Assembly (NCBI RefSeq): GCF_001446935.1
Contig: NZ_LKKK01000001.1
Location: forward strand, 930,001 to 994,000
Length of the DNA: 64,000 nucleotides
Direction of reading: 5' to 3'
DNA from: Pseudomonas sp. TTU2014-080ASC
GTDB taxonomy: Bacteria > Pseudomonadota > Gammaproteobacteria > Pseudomonadales > Pseudomonadaceae
The position numbers were made by a program, and so were the translations under genes. Shown piece by piece: positions 47,129 to 56,167 of the stretch (positions are counted from its first letter, which is position 1; the number at the start of each line of letters is the position of its first letter). The notes under the pieces were generated by a model. That model had not been told where the DNA came from, made no database searches, and saw nothing but the letters and a program-made list of their open reading frames with translations.

Positions 47129-48502
47129 TTAGCGAACACCCGCCTGACGCAGCGCTGCTGGGGTGTAGTCGCTTTCTTTAGCTGGGTAGTCGTAAACGTA
47201 GGAGCTCTTCTCCTCGTTTTTCATACCCAGAGCCAAGTAACGGCCAGACAGCAGGTCATACAGAGTTTCTACGCTGTACCAAGGCACTTGCTTGTCGTAG
47301 TAGTGCTGAGAGTGAGCCTCAGCCACACGCCACAGGGTGCCACGACCGTCGTAGTGGTCGATCTGAGCTGCTTGCCAGGTATCCTCGTCAATGAAGAAGT
47401 CACGCTTGGCATAGATGTGGCGCTCGCCTGCCTTCAGGGTTGCAGTCACATGCCAAACACGGTGCAGCTCGTAACGGGTCAGGTCTTGGTTGATGTGACC
47501 AGCCTTGACGATCTCGCTGTACTTCAGCTTCGGCGAGTCCAGACGGTAGCTGTTGTAAGGAATGTAGATTTCCTTCTTGCCATTGAGCTTCCAGTCATAA
47601 CGATCTGGTGCACCGTTGTACATGTCGAAGTTATCGGACGTGCGCAGCCCGTCAGCTGCAGTACCCGGACCGTCATAGGACACCTGCGGAGCACGACGTA
47701 CACGACGCTGACCAGCGTTGTACAGCCAAGCCAAACGCGGCTCTTTTACCTGGTTCAGCGTTTCGTGTACCAGCAGAACGTTCCCAGCCAGACGCGACGG
47801 CGCGGTTACACGCTGCTTGAAGTAGAACAGCACGTTGCTTGGCTTGCTGGCGTCTACATCTTTCAGCGCGCCACGGAAGGTGAACTCATCTTGGAAGTAA
47901 ACCAGGCTGTAGGAACCATTCGGCTGCGGAGTCGCCTGAGTTACCAGACGCTTCACGCTGCCACCGCGATAGCGGGTGATGTGGTTCCAGATCGCTTCCA
48001 GACCGTCTTTCGGGATCGGGAACGGGTTAGCCTGATCGAAGTTTTCCAGACCGTTACCGCCTTCTACCATTTTGGTGTTAACGGCGTTTCGCTTGGTCGC
48101 TTCGACAATGAAATCCGGCACATTCGCAGTACGGTGAGTTTTGAACACCGGCATACGGTAGGTTTCCGGATAGCGCTTGAACATCGCCAGCTGACCCGGG
48201 GTCAGGTTGTCCTTGTACTGCTCAGCGTTCTGAGCGGTGATCACGAACAGCGGCTGCTCGTTCGGGAATGGGTCGGACAGGAAGCCAGCCGCATCCACGG
48301 TACCCGCATTTTTTGGTAGACCACCAGTCCACTCCGGGATGGTGCCAGCCGCGTTACCGGCCTTTTCTGCGCCCAACGGAGTCAGGGTTGTGCCAAGCTT
48401 GGCTGCCTCTTCCGGCGACACGGCAGCCATAACACCGCTCGCCAGCAGCGACAGAGCCAAGGCACCGGTTTGCAGCAGGTTTTTTGTTCTTTTCATCTGC
48501 AT
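47129..48502 (-). CDS. DUF1329 family periplasmic protein, copy 2
   Basis: A 457-residue exported protein with a signal peptide ending near GVMA (residue 26). It is strongly similar in order and wording of motifs to copy 1 at 22382-23749 (PEWTGGL, ITAQNAEQYKDNL, APDRYDWKL, KEIYIPYNSY, SDYTPAALRQAGVR). The ATG at 48502 has GAGG at 6 bases; a second ATG two codons in is possible. It is located 26 bp downstream of its DUF1302 partner. The role in handling hydrophobic compounds is not established. Confidence 0.92.
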   Translation of the reverse strand: MQMKRTKNLLQTGALALSLLASGVMAAVSPEEAAKLGTTLTPLGAEKAGNAAGTIPEWTGGLPKNAGTVDAAGFLSDPFPNEQPLFVITAQNAEQYKDNLTPGQLAMFKRYPETYRMPVFKTHRTANVPDFIVEATKRNAVNTKMVEGGNGLENFDQANPFPIPKDGLEAIWNHITRYRGGSVKRLVTQATPQPNGSYSLVYFQDEFTFRGALKDVDASKPSNVLFYFKQRVTAPSRLAGNVLLVHETLNQVKEPRLAWLYNAGQRRVRRAPQVSYDGPGTAADGLRTSDNFDMYNGAPDRYDWKLNGKKEIYIPYNSYRLDSPKLKYSEIVKAGHINQDLTRYELHRVWHVTATLKAGERHIYAKRDFFIDEDTWQAAQIDHYDGRGTLWRVAEAHSQHYYDKQVPWYSVETLYDLLSGRYLALGMKNEEKSSYVYDYPAKESDYTPAALRQAGVR

Positions 48503-48528
48503 ATTCTTCCTCTGAAAATTCTGTCGAC

Positions 48529-50424
48529 TTAGAAGTTCACGCCAAAGCTGAGCGCAACAAAGTCGCGGTCATCAGTAGTCGAGTACTTGCCATCAAAGAA
48601 GTTGGTGTAGCTCAGGCTGGCTGTGTAGGTGTTCTGGTACTCAGCATCCAGACCCAGGCTGACTGCCTTACGGCCTTCTTCAAAGTTGCCACCTGGGCCA
48701 GGCGAGTAGCCTTCAACGTCATGGGACCAAGCCACGCTTGGACGCAGGTTCACACCGGCGAATACATCCGGGTAATCCCAGATGGCACGGGCGCGATAGC
48801 CCCAGGAGTTGGCAGTGGTGAAGCCGTCGCGGTCACAGGCTTTGGCAAGCATGCTGCTACTGCTCTTACCACCGGCGGTTGCAGCGTTAACCGGGCCGCA
48901 CATATCACCGGCAGTACCGAAGATCGGGTCACGGCCATAACGCAGATCGCTCGAACCTTCGAGACCACCGACGTGGGTCCAGCCAACCTCGCCGACCAAG
49001 GTCAAACGGGATGCCCCCATAACCTGATCAATGAAATGGGTGAAGGTAGTCTGGATCTGAGTGATTTCCTTACGGCGATAACCGTGCAGCAGGCCTTCAG
49101 CATCCGGCTCCAGCGGAGAAACATTCGCATAAGGCCTGGAGCCGCCCATTTCGAGAGACTTAAGACCAGCGTACAGCACGTCAGTAGTAGTCAGCTGTAC
49201 AGGCGCATTCGGACGGTAGCTGATTTCACCACTCCAAGCCGTACCGGTAGGCAGCGTTGTGGAGAAGCTCAAGCCATAAAGGCGGATATCTTCAGGATAC
49301 TCCATGAAGTAACCACCGTTTGCAGCCATTGCCAACGCACCGGCCTGAGCACCACGCGCACCACCCACGATAGAGGCGATGGTGTTAACAGCGTTGATTG
49401 CCTCAGGGCTTGCATTGACGCCACTAAAGATCGGCAGGCGGCTGTGGTAGTTCATAAAGTACGCGCCGAACTCAGTGTCCAGTGGCTCGTACATATAGCG
49501 GAACGCTAGGCCCCATTGGCCGCTGTCACGCGCATCTTGGTCGCCATGACGGCGGACCATCGCACCTTCGGAAGTTCCGGTGATAGCCGAACCACCGAGC
49601 ATCTCCAGATAGGTGTTGAGCGTGGTCAGTGTCGCGTCATCAGGCATGGAAAGAACGTTCAGGTTGGTGGTGCAACCATCAGCAACGATATCTCCTTGGG
49701 AGAAGAAAGTACTGCAGTTATCAACAATGGTCTGGTCCCATTCCAGCTGATAGAAAGCTTCGGCTGACAGATTTTCAGTCAGGCTCTGGGATACATAGAA
49801 CATGTTGACCGGAATCAGGCCTTCCTTGATTTCCGCACCGGGACGGCGGAATGCAGACACATCGACCGGGTTAACAGCATTGATGCTGTTCATGATGAAC
49901 GTGCTTTCGCCCCAGCTCACCACCTGCTTACCGAGACGTACCGAACCCGGCTGATCCGCGATGGAGTAGTTGTGATAAACGAAGGCATCCAGAAATTGCG
50001 CGCCGGAAGACTGAGCGCCTTCCTTACGGTTGTGATCACTGATGTCCTTGAACGGGCGGCTCTCGTCTTTCAGCTCGAAGTCGTACCAGTACTTGCCACG
50101 AACAAAAACGCCGGTATCGCCATACTTCAGCTCGAGGTCGTGAATACCTTTGAAGATTTTGGAGAAGGTTTCACCACGTTTGAAGTTGAGGTGGCCGTCA
50201 TCAGAGGTCTGTGACAGACCGCGCCCACCGTTATTAACGCCAATCAGGTCCTTATTGGCCTTGGCAGTAGACCAGCTAGCCCCAACTGACAGAGAAGAGT
50301 CGAATTGCCCCTCGATTTCACCGATATTAAAAGTTACACCGAAGGCTGGTGCAGCAATGGTAGAAGCCAAGCTGACAGCCAGTGGCAGTTTAGCCAGGCG
50401 CCATATCTGTTTTGTTTTTGTCAT
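48529..50424 (-). CDS. DUF1302 family outer-membrane protein, copy 2
   Basis: A 631-residue exported protein that ends in Phe (SFGVNF), as outer-membrane beta-barrels do. The signal peptide ends near residue 29 (PAFGVTF). Blocks shared with copy 1 include FNIGEIEGQFDSSLSVGASW, GETFSKIFKGIHDLELKYG and KYWYDFELKDESRPF. It contains an extra stretch of about 40 residues relative to copy 1 in its central and C-terminal loops. It is the first gene of the pair and is followed on the minus strand by DUF1329 copy 2. A fatty-acyl-CoA ligase gene lies upstream on the same strand. Confidence 0.9.
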   Translation of the reverse strand: MTKTKQIWRLAKLPLAVSLASTIAAPAFGVTFNIGEIEGQFDSSLSVGASWSTAKANKDLIGVNNGGRGLSQTSDDGHLNFKRGETFSKIFKGIHDLELKYGDTGVFVRGKYWYDFELKDESRPFKDISDHNRKEGAQSSGAQFLDAFVYHNYSIADQPGSVRLGKQVVSWGESTFIMNSINAVNPVDVSAFRRPGAEIKEGLIPVNMFYVSQSLTENLSAEAFYQLEWDQTIVDNCSTFFSQGDIVADGCTTNLNVLSMPDDATLTTLNTYLEMLGGSAITGTSEGAMVRRHGDQDARDSGQWGLAFRYMYEPLDTEFGAYFMNYHSRLPIFSGVNASPEAINAVNTIASIVGGARGAQAGALAMAANGGYFMEYPEDIRLYGLSFSTTLPTGTAWSGEISYRPNAPVQLTTTDVLYAGLKSLEMGGSRPYANVSPLEPDAEGLLHGYRRKEITQIQTTFTHFIDQVMGASRLTLVGEVGWTHVGGLEGSSDLRYGRDPIFGTAGDMCGPVNAATAGGKSSSSMLAKACDRDGFTTANSWGYRARAIWDYPDVFAGVNLRPSVAWSHDVEGYSPGPGGNFEEGRKAVSLGLDAEYQNTYTASLSYTNFFDGKYSTTDDRDFVALSFGVNF

Positions 50425-50609
50425 CGACGCGACTCCATGTGATCTTTTGTTATGGATGATGCGAACTATAGCCAGCGGTAATTACAGCACGATCCCTCGA
50501 AAGTGTGATTTGTAACTCCAGCCACTCTGGCCCGCGCATTTCGGCAGCTTATGCACTTTATTAACGAGCTGGATATCTACTAAAGAGCAATTAACAAGCC
50601 AACCCAACT

Positions 50610-50627
50610 TATGACTGAGTAGTCATA
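50610..50627. promoter_or_regulatory. Perfect 7-bp dyad, candidate operator
   Basis: TATGACT-GAGT-AGTCATA is a perfect inverted repeat about 190 bp upstream of the DUF1302 copy 2 start. Size and symmetry suit a dimeric regulator, but no known site matches and it differs from the dyad in the copy 1 control region. Confidence 0.35.
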
Positions 50628-50718
50628 TTTAAGAGGTTGAGTACAGACTGTTACCGCCAATCTACCCCCCTGAACCGTAGTGAACCTGCAATTGCCGTAC
50701 CTTATATAAATCATTGTT

Positions 50719-50767
50719 ACTAAAGGATTTTTAAAATTATGCAAGCTAACTAATAAAATCCTTTAGT
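50719..50767. repeat. Perfect 13-bp inverted repeat
   Basis: ACTAAAGGATTTT (50719-50731) and AAAATCCTTTAGT (50755-50767) are perfect inverse complements separated by 23 bases. The repeat lies 25 bp past the stop of the acyl-CoA ligase. As RNA on the minus strand it would form a weak A/U-rich stem with no T-run after it, so a standard terminator is doubtful. It may be an operator, a processing signal or a vestige of a small mobile element. Confidence 0.55.
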
Positions 50768-50791
50768 TATTTCCCCCACAAACAACGCGGT

Positions 50792-52474
50792 TTAGACAGT
50801 CGAAAGAAATGGGCTCCCAGCGGCCTGCCACTGGACAATATCCAGGCGGATGCGCTTTTTATCCAACTTACCCACACTGGTCTTGGGTACTTCGGTAACA
50901 AGCGCAATTTGCGACGGTATCGCCCACTTATTAATACAGCCCTGATCAACAAACGGTTTGAGATGCTCTTTGAGGGCTTTGGCGTCCAGAGACTGACCAT
51001 CATGTACCACTAACAATGCAAACGGTCGCTCACCCCACTGCGGGTCTGGAACCCCGACAACAGCAACTTCGCGTACTGCAGGATGACGACTAATCAGGTC
51101 TTCCAGTTCCAGTGAAGATATCCATTCACCACCGGTTTTAATGACGTCCTTAATACGGTCACGGATATCGATAAAACTAAAATCATCAATAGTGGCTACA
51201 TCTCCTGTATGTAACCAACCGTGTTCCCACAACTCAGCGCCTTTTTGCGGTTCGCGGAAATAACCTTGTGTAAGCCATGGAGCACGTAACACTAACTCGC
51301 CCTGGGTTTCACCATCATGGGGTAACAAACTGCCGTCGGCCGCCATGATTGCTGCCTCCACCAGCGGCACCGGCACACCGGCCTTGATCCGGTAAGTCAC
51401 CCGCTCGTCTTCACTGCTCGCCAGTAGTTCTTCATTGATGTGAGCGCAGGAAATCAGTGGGCAGGTTTCCGACATGCCATATGCGGCGGTGAGCTGAATG
51501 CCCCGACTCAGTGATTGCTCATACAGCGAACGATTAAGAGCGCTGCCGCCGATGATCAGCTTCCATCCACCGAAATCCTGACCTTGTGCGCCTTTGGCGT
51601 TGAGGACCATTTGCAGAATGGTCGGTACACAGTGTGAAAAGGTCACCTTCTCATCGCGCCACAGTTTTACCAGCAGCTCAGGCTCGTAACGCCCTGGATA
51701 GACCTGTTTGAGGCCAAGCATGGTGGCGACATAAGGAATACCCCAGGCATGCACATGAAACATCGGCGTGATTGGCATGTACACATCATTGGTGCCCATC
51801 AGGCGGATGCTGTCCACACTACCCAGTACGCTGGCTTCGGCCAGTGTGTGCAGAACCAGTTGGCGGTGGCTGAAGTACACCCCTTTCGGGTTGCCGGTGG
51901 TACCGGTGGTATAGAAGGTGGTGGCGATAGAGTTTTCGTCAAAATCCTGGAAGTCATACTGAGTACTGGCAGCAGCCAGCAGATTCTCGTACTCGCCCGC
52001 CAAATGGTGCAGGTCCGCGGACTTGTCAGCTGCATCGGTCAGCAAAATGGTTTTTTCTACGGTTTTCAGCTGTGATTCGATGCTCTTGTACAGCGGCACG
52101 AACTCGCTGTTGACCAGAACCACCTTATCTTCGGCGTGGTTCATGGTGTACAGGATCTGATCGGCAGACAGGCGGATGTTAATGGTGTGCAAAACAGCGC
52201 CAATCATGGGGATGGCGAACATGCACTCCAGATAGCGGTGGCTGTCCCAATCCATAACCGCCACGGTGTCGCCGGCCTTAACCCCAGCCTGCGTCAGGAC
52301 GTTGGCCAGGCGGGCGATGCGCTCGTTCAGGGTGCGGTAGTCGTAACGCACCTGATCGCGGTACACGATTTCCCGAGTTCTCTCATAACGCACACCTGAC
52401 AAGAGCAGGCGCTTGATTAACAGAGGGGCTTGATGAGCCTTGTCGGCCGAAGTAATCAGGCGGGTCTGCAGCAT
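50792..52474 (-). CDS. Fatty-acyl-CoA synthetase (AMP-forming)
   Basis: A 560-residue adenylate-forming enzyme with the ATP loop [13 protein letters not shown] near 190-203, [10 protein letters not shown] near 340, the hinge motif [21 protein letters not shown] (about 420-440) and the catalytic Lys in [11 protein letters not shown] near the C-terminus. It resembles the medium/long-chain fatty-acyl-CoA ligases found in P. putida next to a DUF1302-DUF1329-LuxR set; I recall that arrangement from memory and could not check it. It probably activates the acids produced or imported by this module. Confidence 0.92.
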   Translation of the reverse strand: MLQTRLITSADKAHQAPLLIKRLLLSGVRYERTREIVYRDQVRYDYRTLNERIARLANVLTQAGVKAGDTVAVMDWDSHRYLECMFAIPMIGAVLHTINIRLSADQILYTMNHAEDKVVLVNSEFVPLYKSIESQLKTVEKTILLTDAADKSADLHHLAGEYENLLAAASTQYDFQDFDENSIATTFYTTGTTGNPKGVYFSHRQLVLHTLAEASVLGSVDSIRLMGTNDVYMPITPMFHVHAWGIPYVATMLGLKQVYPGRYEPELLVKLWRDEKVTFSHCVPTILQMVLNAKGAQGQDFGGWKLIIGGSALNRSLYEQSLSRGIQLTAAYGMSETCPLISCAHINEELLASSEDERVTYRIKAGVPVPLVEAAIMAADGSLLPHDGETQGELVLRAPWLTQGYFREPQKGAELWEHGWLHTGDVATIDDFSFIDIRDRIKDVIKTGGEWISSLELEDLISRHPAVREVAVVGVPDPQWGERPFALLVVHDGQSLDAKALKEHLKPFVDQGCINKWAIPSQIALVTEVPKTSVGKLDKKRIRLDIVQWQAAGSPFLSTV

Positions 52475-52646
52475 AGCGGTTCCTGTTATTGGACTTATCG
52501 GATGGCAGCCAATCTAGTTCCCGACCTCCCCTGATTAATCAGCCCAAAGAATGATTTTCACGCAACGCTATGGCCACTTTGGGTCACGCAGTAGAATCGA
52601 CCTAACTCACCGCTCGGTGAATGGCATAACAAGAAGGAGTTATTCG
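52475..52646. promoter_or_regulatory. Divergent promoter interval, acyl-CoA ligase and thiolase
   Basis: These 172 bp separate the divergent acyl-CoA ligase and thiolase genes and must hold both promoters. I see no strong dyad or small gene in it; AAGGAG just before 52647 is the thiolase ribosome site. Confidence 0.45.
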
Positions 52647-53822
52647 ATGTCCGATATCGTAATCGTCAGCGGCGCACGCACCCCGATGGGCGGCTTTCAA
52701 GGCAGCCTGTCCGGGGTTGCCGCGGTTGACCTGGGTGCGGCAGCAATCCGCGCAGCCGTTGAGCGCGCGGGCATTGCTCCGGCTGATGTGCAGGAAGTCA
52801 TCATGGGCTGCGTACTGCCGGCTGGCCTCAAGCAAGGGCCGGCGCGTCAGGCAGCGCTAAACGCCGGGCTGCCGTCTGCCACGGGCTGCACCACCATCAA
52901 CAAACTGTGCGGTTCCGGCATGAAGGCAGTCATGCTGGCCCACGACCAGCTCAAAGCCGGCACCAATCAGGTGATGATTGCAGGCGGCATGGAAAGCATG
53001 TCCAACGCACCTTATGTCATGACCAAAGCCCGCGCGGGCCTGCGCATGGGCCACGGTGAGATCAAGGACCACATGTTCCTCGACGGTCTGGAAGACGCAC
53101 GCACTGGTCGCCTGATGGGCTCTTTCGCCCAAGAAACAGCTGACAAGTACGGTATCACCCGTGAAGAAATGGACGCCTATGCCATCGAGTCGCTCAAGCG
53201 TGCCCAGGCTGCGATTGCCGCAGGCTCACTGGATGCAGAAATCGTCCCGATCACGGTCAGCACCCGCAAAGGCGATGTAGTGGTGAAGGATGACGAGCAG
53301 CCACTGACTGCCAATCTGGACAAGATTCCGAGCCTCAAGCCCGCCTTCGCCAAAGACGGCACCATTACTGCGGCTAACGCCAGCTCCATCTCCGACGGTG
53401 CATCCGCCCTGCTCCTGATGACAGCTGAAGAAGCCGCTAAGCGTGGCCTCAAGCCACTGGCTAAAATTGTCGGCCACGCCACCCAAAGCCAAGACCCGAG
53501 CGAATTCACCATCGCCCCAATCGGCTCAATCAGCAACCTGCTGAAGAAAACTGGCTGGAGCAAGGACGATGTGGACCTGTTCGAAATCAACGAAGCCTTT
53601 GCCATGGTAACTATGCTGGCCATGCGTGAGCACGGCCTGGATCACGCCAAGGTGAACATCTACGGTGGTGCTTGCGCTCAGGGCCACCCGGTCGGTTCCA
53701 CTGGTTCGCGAATCATCCTGACCTTGCTCAATGCCCTGAAAAATACCGGTGGCAAGCGCGGTATCGCATCGCTGTGCATTGGCGGCGGTGAAGCCACTGC
53801 GGTAGCGGTCGAGCTGATCTGA
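52647..53822 (+). CDS. Acetyl-CoA C-acetyltransferase (thiolase, AtoB-like)
   Basis: A 391-residue thiolase. The nucleophilic Cys88 is in NKLCGSGMK, NEAFA contains the active-site Asn (about 314), HPVGSTGSR provides the His, and CIGGGEA the second Cys (about 378). The frame is open 32 codons upstream, but the ATG at 52647 has AAGGAG 7 bases before it. It interconverts two acetyl-CoA and acetoacetyl-CoA, in degradation of short acyl chains or in ketogenesis. The location beside the acyl-CoA ligase suggests catabolic use. Confidence 0.94.
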   Translation: MSDIVIVSGARTPMGGFQGSLSGVAAVDLGAAAIRAAVERAGIAPADVQEVIMGCVLPAGLKQGPARQAALNAGLPSATGCTTINKLCGSGMKAVMLAHDQLKAGTNQVMIAGGMESMSNAPYVMTKARAGLRMGHGEIKDHMFLDGLEDARTGRLMGSFAQETADKYGITREEMDAYAIESLKRAQAAIAAGSLDAEIVPITVSTRKGDVVVKDDEQPLTANLDKIPSLKPAFAKDGTITAANASSISDGASALLLMTAEEAAKRGLKPLAKIVGHATQSQDPSEFTIAPIGSISNLLKKTGWSKDDVDLFEINEAFAMVTMLAMREHGLDHAKVNIYGGACAQGHPVGSTGSRIILTLLNALKNTGGKRGIASLCIGGGEATAVAVELI

Positions 53823-53859
53823 TTCAGGCTGTTGCGGTAACGCAATTGTTACCGCCGTT

Positions 53860-53887
53860 ACGGGCCAGCCTTGCGCTGGCCCGTTTG
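53860..53887. terminator. Terminator between thiolase and DUF2846-like lipoprotein
   Basis: ACGGGCCAGC and GCTGGCCCGT form a 10-bp stem over a 5-base loop, followed by TTTG. It lies between convergent genes and can act on both strands, though the T-run is short. Confidence 0.75.
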
Positions 53888-53890
53888 CTA

Positions 53891-54502
53891 TCAAATGCCG
53901 ATTTTGTCCAGCGCCTTGCCCACCTTGCGCCAGAAACTGCGCTGCATACGCTCAGTTTCACCGCTGGCAGCGACCTGCTCAAAGGGCTGAACCTCTCTGG
54001 CATTGGCAATTTCTCCAGCTGCAACACTGGCCGAAACCAATTGCAACGCCCCCGAGCCTTGCGCGGGCAATGCTTCATTCACAGGAGGAGGATTGAGCTC
54101 ATCGTAACGCAGGTAATAGACACTTCCGGCTGCCGCATCAAGGGTGAAGCTGGTGATCAGGGTAAAGTCCAACGGGCCATCGGCGAACAGGGTCCAGTGC
54201 GAGCCCAGTAAAGGCCTGCGCATTTCCAGCTTGTAACTGGCCACATCAAATTCCAGCACCATGTAACCGTTGCTCGGCAGGCTGCCAACCCGTGAGTTAT
54301 CCAGGAACAGGGCCGGAGCTTCCAGCTCCTGATCAGCCCAGTCGCTCTGCGGCCGATAGAGGTAAACCAGTGCATGATTGTCATCACTGAGCGTGTGCTC
54401 ATGGAATACCGGCCCCTCGGTTTCACCCCAGAACGCACCAGGCGTGGAGCAGGCCGTCAGGACGACAGGCAGAAGCAGAACAAGCCAGGACGAAGCGCGC
54501 AT
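53891..54502 (-). CDS. DUF2846-like lipoprotein
   Basis: A 203-residue protein with a lipoprotein signal ending in VLTAC (about residue 18). The core ALVYLYRPQ...LFLDNSRVGSLPSNGYMVLEF, here at about 45-80, matches the DUF2846 pattern of small outer-membrane or periplasmic lipoproteins. Function unknown. The ATG at 54502 has AGGA 8 bases upstream; a start three codons earlier is possible. It converges on the thiolase gene and stands alone. Confidence 0.65.
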   Translation of the reverse strand: MRASSWLVLLLPVVLTACSTPGAFWGETEGPVFHEHTLSDDNHALVYLYRPQSDWADQELEAPALFLDNSRVGSLPSNGYMVLEFDVASYKLEMRRPLLGSHWTLFADGPLDFTLITSFTLDAAAGSVYYLRYDELNPPPVNEALPAQGSGALQLVSASVAAGEIANAREVQPFEQVAASGETERMQRSFWRKVGKALDKIGI

Positions 54503-54581
54503 CGACAGCATCCTAATCAGTGGGATACGTGAGAATACCGGCTAGCCTGCCAGCATCGAACCTGACAAAAGTGCGGCCCGG

Positions 54582-55892
54582 TTAGCGGCGGCGATCCAAC
54601 AGGTTAACCAGCCACTGATCCAATGCGCCCCAGATCGACTGACGCAAACGCAACCACCAGGGCCGCGCTTTCCATAAGGCTTTGGTGATTTCTTTACTGT
54701 CGGCAAAATCCCGCTGAAAACTCTCTGCCACCCGCGCTGTGAACTCAGCATCCAGCGCTTCCAGATTCGCGTCCAGATTAAAGCGCAGGTTCCAGTGGTC
54801 GAAGTTGCAGGAGCCCACACTGACCCAGTCATCCACCAGCACCATTTTCAGGTGCAAAAAACGGGGCTGGTACTCAAAGATCCGCACGCCAGCTTTGAGT
54901 AACTTGGGGTAGTAGCGCTGCCCGGCAAAGCGTACCGGCGGATGATCAGTGTGCTGCCCGGTCAGCAGCAAGCAGACATCTACGCCACGCTCAGCCGCTT
55001 TACGCAAACTACGGCGCACACGCAACGTCGGCAGAAAATACGGCGTGGCCAACCAGACACGGGTACGGGCGTTTTTAAGTGCAAGCACCAGCGACAGCAA
55101 AATATCCCGATGCTGAGAACCATCCGCGTAGGCCACCCGACCGTAACCTGTACGCGCCAGGGGTAATGTCGGCAGGTTCTTCAGGCGCATTGGCATTTTC
55201 GGGCGCAGCGCCTGCAGGCTCTGAATTAACTGGTAGTCATGCCATTGGCGGTCGAACAAAGCCTGCCAGTCCTGCACCAGAGGCCCGCTCACTTCAACCA
55301 TCACCTCATGCCAGTCGCTGAGCGCTTCGGCGGGTTCCCAGAATTCATCGGTCGAACCAGTGCCGCCTACAAACGCAATCTGGCGGTCTACCACCAGCAA
55401 TTTGCGATGATCACGATGGAAGTTCAGGCGGCCATCTTTCCAGCGCAGTGGGTTGTACCAGCGCACGGTGATGCCAGCGGCGTCCATGCGTGAACGGTCA
55501 AGCGCGTTCAGGCCCTGGCAGCCAAATGCATCAAACAGGCAACGCACCTGCACACCACGCCCGACTGCGGCACTCAGTGCCTCCAACAGCGTGTCGGTGC
55601 AGGCACCACTTTCGACCAGATATAGCTCCAGATCGATCTGTGCCTGAGCCTGGGCGATTGTTTCCAACATGCGCGGGAAAAACTGTGGACCATCGATCAA
55701 CAGACTGAGGCTGTTTTCCGGTCGCCAGGGGAATACGTCCTGTGCCACGGAAATTACCTGCGTGGCCCACAAACGGGATTGACGATGGCAGAACGTCTCG
55801 GCATAGCCATTCTTCCTTAACCTTGCGAAATCCTGATCCGCCCAGCTTAAGGCTGGGGCAGTAACTGACAGCCTTCGCGCGCACTCAGCCAC
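54582..55892 (-). CDS. Phospholipase D-like protein / cardiolipin synthase
   Basis: A 436-residue protein with two HKD motifs, HRKLLVVD (about 160-167) and HLKMVLVD (about 347-354), as in cardiolipin synthase B and related phosphatidyltransferases. It has no clear N-terminal membrane anchor. The GTG start at 55892 is the only candidate in frame near the usual length and overlaps the preceding small gene by 46 bp; it lacks a ribosome site, so the start is uncertain. It probably links phospholipids at the inner membrane. Confidence 0.85.
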   Translation of the reverse strand: MAECARRLSVTAPALSWADQDFARLRKNGYAETFCHRQSRLWATQVISVAQDVFPWRPENSLSLLIDGPQFFPRMLETIAQAQAQIDLELYLVESGACTDTLLEALSAAVGRGVQVRCLFDAFGCQGLNALDRSRMDAAGITVRWYNPLRWKDGRLNFHRDHRKLLVVDRQIAFVGGTGSTDEFWEPAEALSDWHEVMVEVSGPLVQDWQALFDRQWHDYQLIQSLQALRPKMPMRLKNLPTLPLARTGYGRVAYADGSQHRDILLSLVLALKNARTRVWLATPYFLPTLRVRRSLRKAAERGVDVCLLLTGQHTDHPPVRFAGQRYYPKLLKAGVRIFEYQPRFLHLKMVLVDDWVSVGSCNFDHWNLRFNLDANLEALDAEFTARVAESFQRDFADSKEITKALWKARPWWLRLRQSIWGALDQWLVNLLDRRR

Positions 55893-56167
55893 TGAGCACG
55901 CTGGGTGCTGCCCAGACCGCTGGCGGTGACACGTTTAGCGGCCGCATCATCCTCAAATGCGGAGATAGGAATGTACTGGGAAACATAGGTCTCACAGTAG
56001 TTGGCCGGGTTATTGGAGACATACCGGCACGAACAATATTCTTTGGCCGTATAAGCGCCGATGATGCCCGGAAACGCCTGGAGATGAACACGGTTCTGCC
56101 AGGCCAGCGCCATTATCCCAACCAGCACCAGCAGCAACACACTCAACAGCGGGTGACGGCGGATCAT
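55847..56167 (-). CDS. Small membrane-anchored protein
   Basis: A 106-residue protein with one N-terminal hydrophobic segment (about 6-24) followed by a soluble tail rich in Cys (ten Cys or aromatic-flanked positions such as YCSCRY and NYCETY near 44-60). I do not recognise it. It overlaps the serine hydrolase by 4 bp (ATGA) upstream and the phospholipase-D gene by 46 bp downstream, so the three are probably one transcript. The Cys residues outside the membrane suggest disulphides if it faces the periplasm. Confidence 0.7.
   Translation of the reverse strand: MIRRHPLLSVLLLVLVGIMALAWQNRVHLQAFPGIIGAYTAKEYCSCRYVSNNPANYCETYVSQYIPISAFEDDAAAKRVTASGLGSTQRAQWLSAREGCQLLPQP

Larger units (their letters stand above)
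50425..50791. promoter_or_regulatory. A/T-rich control region between acyl-CoA ligase and DUF1302 copy 2
   Basis: This 367-bp interval is clearly richer in A and T than the surrounding genes and carries no gene. It contains two inverted repeats (50610-50627 and 50719-50767), listed separately. It should hold the DUF1302 promoter. Confidence 0.5.

Noticed and set aside
47120..48319. 399-residue plus-strand frame opposite DUF1329 copy 2
   Set aside because: Shadow of the DUF1329 gene: codon bias of the minus-strand gene keeps the antisense frame open, and it shows no recognisable motif or ribosome site.
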